A stretch of 64,000 bases of DNA from Kordia zhangzhouensis (GTDB lineage: Bacteria; Bacteroidota; Bacteroidia; Flavobacteriales; Flavobacteriaceae). Positions 1 to 10,436 of the stretch are shown piece after piece (position 1 is the first letter of the stretch; each line of letters starts with the position of its first letter). The DNA lies in the NCBI RefSeq assembly GCF_001005305.1, contig NZ_LBMH01000005.1, positions 124,001 to 188,000 on the forward strand, read 5' to 3'. The translations under genes were made by a program, and so were the position numbers. Under the pieces are notes generated by a model. It worked only from the letters and a program-made list of their open reading frames with translations, had not been told where the DNA came from and searched no databases.

Positions 1-1014
1 AAGCAAAGCAAAGCAGGTGAAATTGCTATTAAAAATAAATCAGAAAAAAGAATTGATAACCTTACACTAAAATACACCTCTGGTATCCGTTCTATTTTAG
101 AAGATAGTAAAGGAAACATTTGGTTTGGCAGTCACCTAGAAGGTTTGGCTAAATTAGATACTAATGGTTTGACTTATTATACGAAAGAAAATGGATTATC
201 TGACATGCAAATCAGAACAATTTATGAGGACATGAACGGCGCAATTTGGTTTGAAGGCGGTAAAGGATTGAGCGTATTTGTCGAAAACAAAATAAGTGAA
301 CATACAAAAAGAAATTTTGACTCAATCAATACATGGAAACCCATCAACAATAGTCTTTGGTTTAAAGGAGACAAAGCTACTGGGTATAATGAATTAGAAA
401 AAGGACCTGGAGTTTATCAATATAACGGGCAAGAAATATCATTTCGTGCTTTCCCAATAAGTCCAAAAGAAGGGGAAGAAAACTACTACTCAATAACAAC
501 GCCATTTGTGAAAAGTAAAACAGGAACTTTTTGGTTTGGAACGTACGGAGCAGCCATAGCATATACTGGTACTGAATTCAAAATTATTGACAATGATTTT
601 ATTGGACTCAATAAGGAAACGGGGTTTCTACATATTCGTAGTTTAATAGAAGATAGCAAAGGAAATATTTGGATTGGTAATAATGGAATTGGTGTTTTTA
701 AATATGACGGAAAAGAATTGATAAACTTTACTGAGCAACATACATTGAAGCAAAAAAACACCAAAGGAAATTCCCTTGATAGAGTATTTGCCATAAAAGA
801 AGATACCTTAGGAAATATTTGGTTTGGAACGGCAGAATCTGGTGTATGGAAATATGACGGAAATAGTTTTACCAATTACTCAAAAGAAAATGGTCTTGAA
901 AGCAATCAAATTTGGACTATCTATCTAGCTACTAATGGAGAGTTATGGTTTGGCGGTGCAAACCCAAGTGGTGTATATGTTTTTAATGGAACATCGTTTG
1001 AAAGAAAGTTTTAG
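1..1014 (+). CDS. Two-component-regulator-type beta-propeller protein (5' truncated)
   Basis: The reading frame is open from base 1, so the start lies outside the window; 337 residues are visible. At least six Reg_prop-like repeats are seen, each with a core such as EDSKGNIWFG or EDTLGNIWFG followed by a short GLxxY/F strand. These repeats normally build the periplasmic ligand-sensing propeller of hybrid two-component systems. Here the protein stops right after the last blade (ends FERKF) with no Y_Y_Y domain, membrane segment or kinase, so it is probably a free-standing secreted or periplasmic propeller; any signal peptide would be upstream of the window. A TTG at 145 is only an internal codon. 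Ligand unknown. Confidence 0.8.
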   Translation, partial: KQSKAGEIAIKNKSEKRIDNLTLKYTSGIRSILEDSKGNIWFGSHLEGLAKLDTNGLTYYTKENGLSDMQIRTIYEDMNGAIWFEGGKGLSVFVENKISEHTKRNFDSINTWKPINNSLWFKGDKATGYNELEKGPGVYQYNGQEISFRAFPISPKEGEENYYSITTPFVKSKTGTFWFGTYGAAIAYTGTEFKIIDNDFIGLNKETGFLHIRSLIEDSKGNIWIGNNGIGVFKYDGKELINFTEQHTLKQKNTKGNSLDRVFAIKEDTLGNIWFGTAESGVWKYDGNSFTNYSKENGLESNQIWTIYLATNGELWFGGANPSGVYVFNGTSFERKF

Positions 1015-1119
1015 TAACAACGAAACTCCTCCAAACACATACAACTCTATAGCATTTGAAAAGTGTAAAAAGTACTAAAAATTCACAATTGCTATTTATC
1101 TACGTTACACCTTATTTCT

Positions 1120-3198
1120 TTAATGTGTAAACTTTAATATTTTATATACTTCCGCTCCTGCTAACAAAATAGCACCTGAAGTCTCAGTGTTTACAGTTGC
1201 GGTATAATCTTTTTCTAATAGTTCTTTTTGTAAAAGTTTCCATTGTTTCAATACTTCTTTACTATACTTTTCATCAAAATAACCTGTACGAATACCTGTT
1301 GCTAATGCATAAATAGCAAGCGCTCGCGTGCGATATGTTTTTCCAACATAATTTGCTGTGAGCAATTCTAAAAATGTATCGGATGATTTTTTAAGATATT
1401 CTTTTAGTTCTTCTATGGTAGTAAGTTGCGATTCGTAAGTATCCATCGCATGAATCCAAGAAGCCAGTGCAATATCTGCATCTTCATTGGGTAAATCCTT
1501 TACGTTCAAGGATTCTATTTTTTGCAAATACGATCGCTCATTCGGTGTTTGGTACGACCAAATAATATCGGTAATTGATAATTCATCTTCGCTAGTTTCT
1601 TCCGTTGTATATTGCTGAATATTATCCAACTCGTTTTGATAGCGCTGTTCACCAGTAATCTCAGCAAACGCTTTAATACCTGCATAATTCAAGCCAAAAC
1701 GCCAATCAGTTGGTAATAATGCATGATTTGGATTTTCTAGTGAACGTTCTGCTATTACACGTAAAAAGCTCAATACATTTTTAGTACTCAACTGACTATG
1801 TAACGCAGGTTTGGGAATGTTAATTTTTACGGCAGTATGATAACGATCTTTAAAATCTAATTCATCCGTTTTTCCGCGTGTTTGGTGTGCATAATACACA
1901 TAATTAGTATTTTGCAACCAAGCAATTTGTAACGGATTCTCTTTTTTTGCTCCGCGAATGGCAAACGGTCGGATATTGTCTTTTGTAGAACCGTTCGTAA
2001 TTAGTTTTACATTCCACGATTTACCTAAATCATGCGTTGTCCACTGCTCTATTTCAAATACAGAATCGCGCTTTACAGACATATATACAGTGTTTGGGTT
2101 TTCATGATCAATTACAATTCCACCAGAATAATGAGGAGACGTTTCTTTCGTATTCTTACGAGTTTTAGGAAACCATCCGCCAGCATCAATCAACTCATAG
2201 CTTTTCCAAACACCATTGGTAAATGTTGCATAGCAATACACATGTTCATCTTCGTTTGGAAACTTTACGTAGGTAATAATCGGATTGTCTTTCGCATCTT
2301 GAGCAATGTCCCAATTCCACACTTTAATCGTTTCAGAAGTATATACAATGTCCAATTCGTCTGCCTGTACAGGTAAATTTGAAAGTTCTCTAATCTTAGT
2401 CCCATTGGCTTTATAGAAGGCACCTTTTTCGTAATACATGTAATACAAACTGTTTTTTTCATCTTTCGCAGGATGACCGTCTGTAAATACAAAATGAATT
2501 CTTGACTTGCCATCCGAATATACTTTCGTGTACGGCGTTTTTAAGTCATAAGTTTCTTTGGGTTGAAATAAAATTTCTCCAGCTGACCAAGTTTCTCCGT
2601 TATCTGCTGACACCGAAAATGAAGGCTTTAAATCTACACCACGCCAAAACACATAGATTTTTCCATCTTCTTCCGATAATCGCACTGGATTGGTATAGGT
2701 ATGACGTAAAATGCGTGCTTTTCTGTATTTTTCATCATCATTCAAGTACAATTCTTGTACGGGAGACCAAGCGTTAATCGTTTCTGGCTGAAGCGATTTT
2801 CGTAAAAATAACGGGCGTTCATCTTGTAAATGTGTATTGAAAAAAACTAACAATTTCCCGTCATCATCAAACAAAATCGTAGGATTGTCATGATCGTCAA
2901 TTTCTAAGTTATCATAAATAACCTCTGAAGCGACTTGTTGCGTGTCGTGATCGTAATAGCCAATATGTACATCGCCATAATTATCAATCCAACCGATATA
3001 AGTTCTTTTAAATTTTCCTTCATAATACACAGCCCTTGGATCTGAAAACCAACACCAAACACCATTAAAGGTAATTGATTGATATTGCTCGGATGAAGTC
3101 GCCTTGGAAGAAGTCACAGCATGTTTTACAAAATTTTGCGCCATACTGAATTTTCCTGTTGCTAATAAAATTCCTAGTATGACCGAAAAAAACCTCAT
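1120..3198 (-). CDS. Secreted BNR-4 repeat beta-propeller protein, possible polysaccharide-active enzyme
   Basis: This 692-residue protein has a signal peptide (about residues 1-20, ending FSMAQ). The first ~440 residues resemble the BNR-4 family: an early WCWFSDPRA motif, then DNYGDVHIGYYD, DDHDNPTILFDDDG and ADNGETWS blades. The last ~230 residues look alpha-helical and could be a second domain. BNR-4 propellers include some ulvan and other polysaccharide lyases, so a carbohydrate substrate is plausible, but I cannot assign catalytic residues or a PL family. It is the last gene of a likely minus-strand operon, 25 bp after the DUF885 peptidase gene. The product is probably periplasmic or outer-membrane associated; no T9SS tail is seen. 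Confidence 0.75.
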   Translation of the reverse strand: MRFFSVILGILLATGKFSMAQNFVKHAVTSSKATSSEQYQSITFNGVWCWFSDPRAVYYEGKFKRTYIGWIDNYGDVHIGYYDHDTQQVASEVIYDNLEIDDHDNPTILFDDDGKLLVFFNTHLQDERPLFLRKSLQPETINAWSPVQELYLNDDEKYRKARILRHTYTNPVRLSEEDGKIYVFWRGVDLKPSFSVSADNGETWSAGEILFQPKETYDLKTPYTKVYSDGKSRIHFVFTDGHPAKDEKNSLYYMYYEKGAFYKANGTKIRELSNLPVQADELDIVYTSETIKVWNWDIAQDAKDNPIITYVKFPNEDEHVYCYATFTNGVWKSYELIDAGGWFPKTRKNTKETSPHYSGGIVIDHENPNTVYMSVKRDSVFEIEQWTTHDLGKSWNVKLITNGSTKDNIRPFAIRGAKKENPLQIAWLQNTNYVYYAHQTRGKTDELDFKDRYHTAVKINIPKPALHSQLSTKNVLSFLRVIAERSLENPNHALLPTDWRFGLNYAGIKAFAEITGEQRYQNELDNIQQYTTEETSEDELSITDIIWSYQTPNERSYLQKIESLNVKDLPNEDADIALASWIHAMDTYESQLTTIEELKEYLKKSSDTFLELLTANYVGKTYRTRALAIYALATGIRTGYFDEKYSKEVLKQWKLLQKELLEKDYTATVNTETSGAILLAGAEVYKILKFTH

Positions 3199-3223
3199 TA
3201 AGTTACTGTAATTGTATTTGTTT

Positions 3224-4537
3224 TTAAAAGAGCAATGTATCCATTATAGAAAAAGGCAATGCTCCATATTGCAATATTTTTGTATGAAATTCAAGCCACG
3301 GAAATGGTTCGCCATCGGCAAGTTTTGCTTCTATGATACGCTTCCATTCTAAAATCTTGTTGGCTCCATATTTGTATGTAATTACTTGTGCAGGCCATTG
3401 TTTTATTCGGTTGATTTCTCGCATTGCAATAGCGTCTTGTCCTTTGATGTGTTGTTTCCAAAATGCCAACGCTTTTTCATCACTCCAATCATAATAATTT
3501 AATCCTACATCCATTGCTACGCGTACGGAACGAATGATATCCCATTCCCACTTTCCATATTCATCATAAATAGTGGTATATGCATTGAAATCATTTCCAA
3601 TTTCTTCTACATACGCTGCCCAACTTTCTCGATATCCGTTATATGAAAACAGCTCTTTGATGGTTGATCGCTTTAATTGATTTTCAAATTTTATTTGATA
3701 ATGATGCCCTGGAATAGCCTCATGTAAATAAATCCAAGCTATTTGTCGTGTATTGAATGGTGTATTGAAATAATTGTAATAAAATGTATTGTCATACTCT
3801 GCATAATAGGCAGGTACTTGTCCATAGGCTTCATTACGTCCACGTTCAATTTTTACATCTTGTAATTCATTTACTTTGGGAAATGCTCCAATAAGTTTAG
3901 GTACTATTTCTTTTTTGTAAGTCTCAAATTGATGCTGAATGGTATCTACATCATTGTAATAAAAATGATTTCCCTGTAAATACTTTTGAAAAGTCAAACT
4001 ATCCATCCCAGAAGCTACTTGAATAGCTTTCATTGCTTTTTTAGCACGTTCAATTTCAGAAAGTCCAAATTGATATAATTCTTTAGGTGTAACAGTCACA
4101 TCAATCCAGCGTTTTAGAAAATAGGCATACCATTCTTTTCCTAGAGGTACATGCTGCAAACCTTCTTGTGAAATATGTTTTGGTTTCACAGTATGCCACT
4201 TTTTTTCAAGGGCAATACGTAGCAAGTTCATGTCAATCTCATAAGCAACCAATGCATAATCTAATGCTTGTACTTGTGATAATTTTGTTTGATCTATTGT
4301 TTGTAAAGCATATTTATATTTCAAAAACACAATTTCTTGCCTATCGATTGTACGTTTATTTTGAATCAACTCTAAATTGTCCAAGTAGCTAATACTCAAA
4401 TTTGGCAAATGCAAGCGTCTGTACTCTTTCGCAAATTCTTTTTCAAATTCATTCCAATCTGTCAAAGTTACTTCTTGTGAAAGTAGTATGGAACTCCAAC
4501 AAAAAAGCAAACACCATATGTGTGTATGTGTTTTCAA
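3224..4537 (-). CDS. DUF885 family secreted metallopeptidase-like protein
   Basis: The protein has 437 residues and an N-terminal signal peptide (about 1-20, ending ILLSQ). The diagnostic DUF885 motif HEAIPGHHYQ is at about residues 272-281; the HE..xxH arrangement is the proposed zinc site of this peptidase-like family. Further conserved features are the ESWAAYVEE segment and the C-terminal KYGANKILEW stretch. DUF885 proteins are thought to be periplasmic carboxypeptidase or dipeptidase-like enzymes; the substrate is unknown. It lies 7 bp after folE and 25 bp before the BNR-4 gene, all on the minus strand, so the three are probably co-transcribed although no shared pathway is apparent. Confidence 0.85.
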   Translation of the reverse strand: MKTHTHIWCLLFCWSSILLSQEVTLTDWNEFEKEFAKEYRRLHLPNLSISYLDNLELIQNKRTIDRQEIVFLKYKYALQTIDQTKLSQVQALDYALVAYEIDMNLLRIALEKKWHTVKPKHISQEGLQHVPLGKEWYAYFLKRWIDVTVTPKELYQFGLSEIERAKKAMKAIQVASGMDSLTFQKYLQGNHFYYNDVDTIQHQFETYKKEIVPKLIGAFPKVNELQDVKIERGRNEAYGQVPAYYAEYDNTFYYNYFNTPFNTRQIAWIYLHEAIPGHHYQIKFENQLKRSTIKELFSYNGYRESWAAYVEEIGNDFNAYTTIYDEYGKWEWDIIRSVRVAMDVGLNYYDWSDEKALAFWKQHIKGQDAIAMREINRIKQWPAQVITYKYGANKILEWKRIIEAKLADGEPFPWLEFHTKILQYGALPFSIMDTLLF

Positions 4538-4544
4538 AAAATAT

Positions 4545-5141
4545 TTATGATAAGTCTGAACTAATTAATTTTAAAAACTCTGTACGAGTTTCAATATTTT
4601 CAAAAGCTCCTCTAAAGCCAGAAGTAGTCGTTACAGAATTTTGTTTTTGTACACCTCGCATCATCATACACATGTGCGATGCTTCAATTACAACGGCAAC
4701 TCCTTTAGGCTGTAATGTATTATTGATACATTCTAAAATATCATGTGTTAATCGTTCTTGCACCTGTAACCTTCGAGCAAATACATCTACAATACGTGGT
4801 AGTTTGCTCAATCCGACAATATATCCATTGGGAATATATGCAATATGTGCCTTTCCAAAAAAAGGCAATATATGGTGCTCACACAACGAGTACAATTCAA
4901 TATCCTTTACAATCACCATTTCGTTATAATCTTCTGCAAACATGGCTCCTTTTAAGATTTCTGCGGCATCCATATCATATCCTTGCGTTAAAAACTGCAT
5001 TGCCTTTGCAGCACGCTCAGGAGTTTTTACCAATCCTTCTCTAGTTACATCTTCGCCAAGTTCTTCTATAATAGTTTTGTAACGATCTTTTACTTCATTG
5101 GTAACTTTGGTAGTATATTCTTCAAATTGTTTGTATGGCAT
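4545..5141 (-). CDS. folE: GTP cyclohydrolase I (type IA)
   Basis: FolE converts GTP to 7,8-dihydroneopterin triphosphate, the first step of tetrahydrofolate and pterin synthesis, in the cytoplasm. The 198-residue protein has the family length and motifs: [13 protein letters not shown] (about 36-48), LCEHHILPF with zinc ligands Cys87 and His90, [23 protein letters not shown], and the second cysteine ligand Cys158 in the SHMCMMMRG motif. It heads the minus-strand group folE, DUF885 peptidase, BNR-4 protein. The start used has no downstream competitor that would keep the family N-terminus. Identification is secure. Confidence 0.97.
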   Translation of the reverse strand: MPYKQFEEYTTKVTNEVKDRYKTIIEELGEDVTREGLVKTPERAAKAMQFLTQGYDMDAAEILKGAMFAEDYNEMVIVKDIELYSLCEHHILPFFGKAHIAYIPNGYIVGLSKLPRIVDVFARRLQVQERLTHDILECINNTLQPKGVAVVIEASHMCMMMRGVQKQNSVTTTSGFRGAFENIETRTEFLKLISSDLS

Positions 5142-5277
5142 AATGTCCTTTTTACCTTTTCTAAGTGGCTAAAGATACTCAAAAAAAATGCAAGCAAAAG
5201 TTTGTGTATGTACATAAGTGTTAAAAATTTAAGTAACATTTAACTTTTTTTTAGGACAAAAAAGAGGCGTATGCCGC

Positions 5278-5285
5278 TAGTTTTG
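5278..5285 (+). promoter_or_regulatory. Candidate -7 box for the DUF5916 gene
   Basis: TAGTTTTG matches the Bacteroidota -7 consensus TAnnTTTG. It lies 72 bases before the ATG at 5358 in the folE/DUF5916 divergent gap. No clear -33 TTG is seen at the expected distance. Confidence 0.4.
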
Positions 5286-5357
5286 TGAAGTCTTACTGTA
5301 ACAAAAGAAAAATCCAGAGTTCTTTAAGACATCATCAATCACCAAAATTTATTATTA

Positions 5358-7835
5358 ATGAACCGATTTTTAGTATTCCCCTTTGTACTATTTTTTGTGT
5401 TGATGTCCTATGGACAAGACAGTATTCCCAAAAAAATGTACCAAATAAAACGTACGGTTCAACCACCAAAAATTGATGGAAATCTAGATGATGAAGTTTG
5501 GAAACATGCTGAGATTGCTACAGATTTTATTCAATTTCGTCCTTCTATTGGCAACAAACTTCCTGAACATCAAAAAACTATTGTAAAGATGGCTTATGAC
5601 GACGAAGCCATTTATATTGCTGCATATTTATATGACAAGCCTGAAAATATCATGCGTCAGTTTACAAGTCGTGATAATTTTGGGCAGAATGATTTTTTTG
5701 CCGTATTTATTAATCCTAACAATGATGGACAAAACGATACTGGCTTTTTTGTGTTCCCCAATGGAAACCAAGCTGATGCTATTGCCAATCCGAGTGTAGG
5801 TGAAGATTTTAGTTGGAATGCCGTTTGGCAAAATGCTACAACTATGCGCAATGATGGTTGGACTGCTGAGATGAAGATTCCATACAGAACCTTACGATTT
5901 ACCAATCAAGAAGACCCAACGTGGGGAATTCAATTTCACAGACATTTTAGAAAAACTCGAAATCAATACACATGGAATCCATTAGATCCTACCAAAGGTT
6001 ATATTGGGTTGTATTCGGGTGAAATGCGAGGATTGCGTAATATCAAACCTCCTACTCGATTGAGCTTGTATCCATTTGCTTCTACAGTAGTGCGTACAAA
6101 AGCAGGAGAAACTACCGATGAATATAATTTTGGAATGGATGTGAAGTATGGAATTACTGAAAATTTCACACTCGATGCGACATTGGTTCCTGATTTTAGT
6201 CAAGCAGGATTTGATAATCTACAACTAAATTTAGGCCCTTTTGAGCAAACTTTTTCAGAACAACGACAATTCTTTACCGAAGGTGTTGATTTATTCAACA
6301 AAGGAAATTTGTTCTTTTCTCGCCGTGTTGGAAATGCTCCTATTGGTGAACCTGAAACGGCAAACAATGAAGAAGTGGTTGATCTTCCTAATGAAGTGAA
6401 GCTTATCAATGCAGTGAAAGTTTCAGGAAGAACAAAAAACGGGTTGGGAATTGGTTTTTTTAATGCTGTAACTGAAAAAACAGAAGCTACAATTCGTAAC
6501 AACGATACAGGTGAATTCCGTAAAGAAGTGGTAGAACCGTTGGCGAATTACAATATTATGGTGGTTGATCAACAATTCAATCAAAACTCGTCTATTAGTT
6601 TAATCAACACGAATGTGACTAGAAATGGTCATTTTCGCGATGCCAATGTTACTGCATTGGTTGCAGATCTTGTTAACAAAAGAAATACCGTTAATGTAGA
6701 TGCTCAATTGCGTATGAGCAATCGAAACTTAGTTACAGGTACTGAAACAGGATTCAACTCTTTCTTTGCCATTCGTAAAATTCATGGAAAATTCCGTTAC
6801 AGTTTTGACCATAGTTTTTCCAACACAAAATTTGACATTAATGACCTTGGATTGAATTTCCGAAACAATTTCAACAATTTTGGTGTAGATGCATCCTATC
6901 AAATATTTGAACCTACTGAAAAACTGAACAACTTTCGTGTAAATACTTGGGTAAATTATCGTCGTTTATACAGCCCTAATGTATTTACAGGCACTAATTT
7001 TGGCATGAATGTATTTGGTGTTGTTAAAAAGTCATTGATGGCATTTGGGGGCGATTTTAGCTTTGCTCCAGGCAAACAATTTGACTATTTTGAACCTCGT
7101 GACTTCGAAAATAAACGCTTTTTCATTACCGAAAATGAATTCTATACAGGTGCTTGGATTTCTACCGATTATAACAAAACCTTTGCGCTAGATTCTAGAA
7201 TTGGTTTTTCGACATTCTTTGAAAATCATCAAGGATTTACAAGTTATCGTTTTCGCTTCGAACCAAGAGTTCGAATTAGTGAAAAATTTATTGTGAGTCA
7301 CTCTTTTTCTTTGAATGTAGAAAATAATCGTCGTGGATATGCAAACAATTCTAATGAGGTAGAAAATGAAATTATTTTTGGGCAACGCGATCAAGTAACT
7401 ATTGTCAACCGAGTATCTGCAAACTACAATTTCAACTCTTTTCACGGATTGAATTTAACTTTTCGAAACTATTGGGCTACTGTCGATTATGATACTAATC
7501 CTTACTTCTTAAGAACAGATGGGCGTTTGATTCGCTCTCAAAGTTCGTTTGAAGATTTAGGATTAAGCAACTCAAATATTAATTTTAGTACATGGAATTT
7601 AGATTTTAGTTATACTTGGCAATTTGCTCCTGGAAGTTTTTTAACAGCTTTGTATAGAAACCAAATTTTCAATGAAAGTGACGCATCTAACGAAACTTAT
7701 TTCAACAGTTTAAATCGATTATTTGATGAGCCAATTGACCATACTGTATCGATTCGCTTGGTCTATTTTATTGATTATAACAATGTAAAAAGGCTCTTTG
7801 CAGGCAAAAAAAGAATGAGCAAAATTAATTCTTAA
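5358..7835 (+). CDS. DUF5916 outer-membrane barrel with CBM9-like N-terminal domain
   Basis: This 825-residue protein starts with a clear signal peptide (MNRFLVFPFVLFFVLMSYGQ). Residues about 28-190 form a CBM9-like domain (IDGNLDDEVWKHA, then AYDDEAIYIAAYLYD). The rest is the DUF5916 part with the typical VPDFSQAGFDNLQLNLGPF and EQRQFFTEGVDLF segments, followed by many amphipathic beta strands, consistent with an outer-membrane barrel. The family is common in Bacteroidota and uncharacterised; the CBM9-like domain suggests glycan or glycoside contact, as inference only. It is monocistronic, divergent from folE, with a TAnnTTTG box upstream at 5278-5285. Confidence 0.88.
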   Translation: MNRFLVFPFVLFFVLMSYGQDSIPKKMYQIKRTVQPPKIDGNLDDEVWKHAEIATDFIQFRPSIGNKLPEHQKTIVKMAYDDEAIYIAAYLYDKPENIMRQFTSRDNFGQNDFFAVFINPNNDGQNDTGFFVFPNGNQADAIANPSVGEDFSWNAVWQNATTMRNDGWTAEMKIPYRTLRFTNQEDPTWGIQFHRHFRKTRNQYTWNPLDPTKGYIGLYSGEMRGLRNIKPPTRLSLYPFASTVVRTKAGETTDEYNFGMDVKYGITENFTLDATLVPDFSQAGFDNLQLNLGPFEQTFSEQRQFFTEGVDLFNKGNLFFSRRVGNAPIGEPETANNEEVVDLPNEVKLINAVKVSGRTKNGLGIGFFNAVTEKTEATIRNNDTGEFRKEVVEPLANYNIMVVDQQFNQNSSISLINTNVTRNGHFRDANVTALVADLVNKRNTVNVDAQLRMSNRNLVTGTETGFNSFFAIRKIHGKFRYSFDHSFSNTKFDINDLGLNFRNNFNNFGVDASYQIFEPTEKLNNFRVNTWVNYRRLYSPNVFTGTNFGMNVFGVVKKSLMAFGGDFSFAPGKQFDYFEPRDFENKRFFITENEFYTGAWISTDYNKTFALDSRIGFSTFFENHQGFTSYRFRFEPRVRISEKFIVSHSFSLNVENNRRGYANNSNEVENEIIFGQRDQVTIVNRVSANYNFNSFHGLNLTFRNYWATVDYDTNPYFLRTDGRLIRSQSSFEDLGLSNSNINFSTWNLDFSYTWQFAPGSFLTALYRNQIFNESDASNETYFNSLNRLFDEPIDHTVSIRLVYFIDYNNVKRLFAGKKRMSKINS

Positions 7836-7885
7836 TTGTACATCCAATTTGAATGTAGTAACTTGGTAGTTTTATTCCGACTTGC

Positions 7886-8548
7886 ATGATTATAGCTAAA
7901 AATATTCGTAAACAATACGGAGACTTAGAAGTTTTAAAAGGGATTGACCTTACTATAAATAAAGGAGAAATTGTATCTATTATTGGTGCGTCTGGTGCTG
8001 GAAAAACAACTTTACTTCAAATATTAGGAACGCTTGATAAAATGAAGCCACACCCTGAAAGCTCATTGGTTATTAATAACACTGCCGTAGAAAAGCTATC
8101 AGAAAAAGAACTTGCTAAATTTCGCAATCATCATATTGGATTCATTTTTCAATTTCATCAATTATTACCTGAATTTACCGCAATTGAAAATGTATGTATT
8201 CCCGCATATATTCAAAATACCGACAAAACGACTGCCGAACAACGTGCTAAAGAATTATTGGACTTTTTAGGGCTAAAAAATCGCTACCATCACAAACCCA
8301 ATGAATTATCGGGAGGAGAACAACAACGTGTCGCCGTAGCACGCGCTTTAATGAATAAACCTGCTATCATTTTTGCAGACGAGCCAAGCGGAAACTTAGA
8401 TTCTGAATCAGCAGAAAACTTACATAATTTATTTTTTAAGCTCCGCGACGAATTTGGACAAACCTTTGTCATCGTAACACACAACAAAGAATTAGCAAAC
8501 ATGGCCGATCGTACTATTGAAATGCGCGATGGGAATATTGTGAAGTAA
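7886..8548 (+). CDS. ABC transporter ATP-binding protein, LolD/MacB type
   Basis: The 220-residue ATPase has all ABC motifs: Walker [10 protein letters not shown] (34-42), Q-loop region [14 protein letters not shown] (87-100), signature LSGGEQQR (141-148), Walker B IIFADE (161-166) and the H-loop in VIVTHNKEL. The FQFHxLLPEFTA stretch is typical of LolD, which energises release of lipoproteins from the inner membrane, and of related MacB-like exporters. No permease gene (LolC/E-like) is adjacent, so the partner must be encoded elsewhere. The gene is 50 bp after the DUF5916 gene. LolD is the likeliest role, but the symbol is left blank because the partner is not visible. Confidence 0.88.
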   Translation: MIIAKNIRKQYGDLEVLKGIDLTINKGEIVSIIGASGAGKTTLLQILGTLDKMKPHPESSLVINNTAVEKLSEKELAKFRNHHIGFIFQFHQLLPEFTAIENVCIPAYIQNTDKTTAEQRAKELLDFLGLKNRYHHKPNELSGGEQQRVAVARALMNKPAIIFADEPSGNLDSESAENLHNLFFKLRDEFGQTFVIVTHNKELANMADRTIEMRDGNIVK

Positions 8549-8729
8549 CTACTCTATATGCTTCATATTAAGTATTTTAAAAAGGTAGGTTTTAAAAAGA
8601 TTTTAGAAAGTTTATGAATAGTATCTATATTCATGATTGATATCTAGCCTGTTTACTTATAAATTTCACTAATTTAGTCCCATAAGTAATTGATTAGCCT
8701 TCATTATAAACACCTATTACATCATCACA

Positions 8730-9980
8730 ATGAGTAGATTAACCTTATTCTTTTCCTGTCTATTTCTCTTTATTGGTAGCTATTCTACAAATGCTCAAGT
8801 AGAAAAACAAAAACAGTTTTTGACACATATTGGTGTGCAAGATAGTATCTATTCTAAAGTATTGAATGAATATAGAACTCTCTATATCCAAGTTCCTGCA
8901 GACTATCATCCAGAAAGAGGCAAAAAATATCCTGTCGCTTATCTTATTGATGGCGAAGTTTTTCTTCCCACACTGAGTGATGTACAAAAGTACTATAGTG
9001 GAGGATTTACGCCAGAAATGATTCTTATTGGAATTTCCAATGCAAAACACCGAACGCGTGATCTTACAATTTCAAAAGTTACCGAAATGTATGGTATGCC
9101 TTTTACTCAAGAAACTGGAGGAGCTAACAATTTCCTTGATTTTATCGCAACAGAATTAATCCCGTATGTGGAAACTAAATTTCCTGTAACAAATTATAGA
9201 ACGTTAATTGGACATTCGTATGGTGGTTTGTTTACCATATATACTTTTCTTCATAAACCCACTTTATTTGCCAACTATTTAGCCATTGATCCAAGTCTTG
9301 ATTGGAATGAACAAGAGTTAGTATCAACCGCTAAGCGTAAACTTCTTTCTAACGAGTATACAGGAAAGTCATTATTTATGTCATTAAGCGGTCAGTTGCA
9401 CATGCAGAATTCTAAAATCACTATTGATAATGTAATGCAGGATACCTCAGATTTTACACTGTTTGCTCGATCAAATCTTAGCTTTAGAGATACAATCCAA
9501 AAGCAGCAACCTAGCGGATTGAATTTTAATTGGAAGTTTTATCCAAATGACATTCATGGAACTGTCACTTTCCCTTCACTCATGGATGGCTTAATCAGCA
9601 TATTCAGGTGGTATCAAATGGAAAACACCGATAAGATTAATGCGTTTGATACTTCAAAAGATGAACTCTACAATATTATAACGTATAGAGAAAAAAAACT
9701 CAAAGAACACTTTGGATATATGGAACCTCCGTACCCTGAAGAACTGCTCAACATGTCAGGCTATATGAATATGGATATGAAGCAACTCGAGAAAGCAAAA
9801 ATGTACTTTGAACTTGCTATTGCGTATTATCCACAAAGTGCCAATGCACACGACTCTATTGCAGATTTTTATGAAGCGCAAGGCGATATTTCCAATGCAA
9901 TCAAACATTTACAAAAAGCTACGGAACTAAGCGATAATGTGTATTATAAAGATAGATTAGCTACTTTGAAAAAGAAGTGA
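8730..9980 (+). CDS. Secreted alpha/beta-hydrolase esterase (Esterase D/Fes-like) with C-terminal TPR
   Basis: This is a 416-residue protein with a signal peptide (about 1-22, ending STNAQ). Residues ~45-300 match the putative esterase family PF00756: RTLYIQVPADYHP, VAYLIDGEVF and the nucleophile elbow GHSYGG (Ser163), with PNDIHGTVTFPS probably holding the histidine. The C-terminal part (~335-415) contains TPR-like helices (AKMYFELAIAYYPQSANAHDS). Members hydrolyse siderophore esters, cinnamoyl esters or acyl thioesters; the substrate here cannot be read. Gene spacing suggests an independent transcript. Confidence 0.85.
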   Translation: MSRLTLFFSCLFLFIGSYSTNAQVEKQKQFLTHIGVQDSIYSKVLNEYRTLYIQVPADYHPERGKKYPVAYLIDGEVFLPTLSDVQKYYSGGFTPEMILIGISNAKHRTRDLTISKVTEMYGMPFTQETGGANNFLDFIATELIPYVETKFPVTNYRTLIGHSYGGLFTIYTFLHKPTLFANYLAIDPSLDWNEQELVSTAKRKLLSNEYTGKSLFMSLSGQLHMQNSKITIDNVMQDTSDFTLFARSNLSFRDTIQKQQPSGLNFNWKFYPNDIHGTVTFPSLMDGLISIFRWYQMENTDKINAFDTSKDELYNIITYREKKLKEHFGYMEPPYPEELLNMSGYMNMDMKQLEKAKMYFELAIAYYPQSANAHDSIADFYEAQGDISNAIKHLQKATELSDNVYYKDRLATLKKK

Positions 9981-10040
9981 TAAGAGAGAATAATGCGTGT
10001 ATGGAATTGTTTCCAAAATGGTTGTATATATTTAAAAAAA

Positions 10041-10436
10041 ATGAGGCAAACAATCACCAAAAGTCAAAAAAACAAACAGATTCTCAATAAGTTAATTATC
10101 GATGGATATTACAACGGTTCAATTAGTCCTGAAAGGTTTGAATTGACTCGAAACCATTTCCCGAATAACCACAGAATCATTGGAATATTGAATGATGATG
10201 GAAACTATGATTTGAAATTTGATTTCACATACCCATTGAGCATTTTAGTCTATTTTTTACTTGGATTTGTTTTTTTAATTTCTATCATTTTTTTAATCAA
10301 AGGAGTATGGGGATTGCCAGTTATATTGATTATTTTGGGATTAATCATATTCATAGACTTTAAACTAAAAGAGAGAAAAGAAATCACTCTTTTTACAGAT
10401 ACGATATTAGAGCTTCACAAAAATGAATTTGATTAA
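10041..10436 (+). CDS. Small two-helix membrane protein, hypothetical
   Basis: The ATG at 10041 gives 131 residues (an upstream ATG at 9993 would add 16 unlikely residues). The N-terminal ~70 residues are polar. A hydrophobic hairpin follows: about YPLSILVYFLLGFVFLISII and GLPVILIILGLIIFI, then a charged tail (KLKERKEIT). I do not recognise the family. It sits in a small accessory patch between the esterase and the lipoprotein gene at 10632, with codon use and AT content like its neighbours. Confidence 0.55.
   Translation: MRQTITKSQKNKQILNKLIIDGYYNGSISPERFELTRNHFPNNHRIIGILNDDGNYDLKFDFTYPLSILVYFLLGFVFLISIIFLIKGVWGLPVILIILGLIIFIDFKLKERKEITLFTDTILELHKNEFD

Noticed and set aside
1-15. AAGCA repeated three times at the window edge
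   Set aside because: Part of the open coding frame and too short to be a meaningful repeat.
5285-5476. 63-codon frame overlapping the start of the DUF5916 gene
   Set aside because: Out of frame with a gene that has a clear signal peptide and domain; begins within the promoter region.
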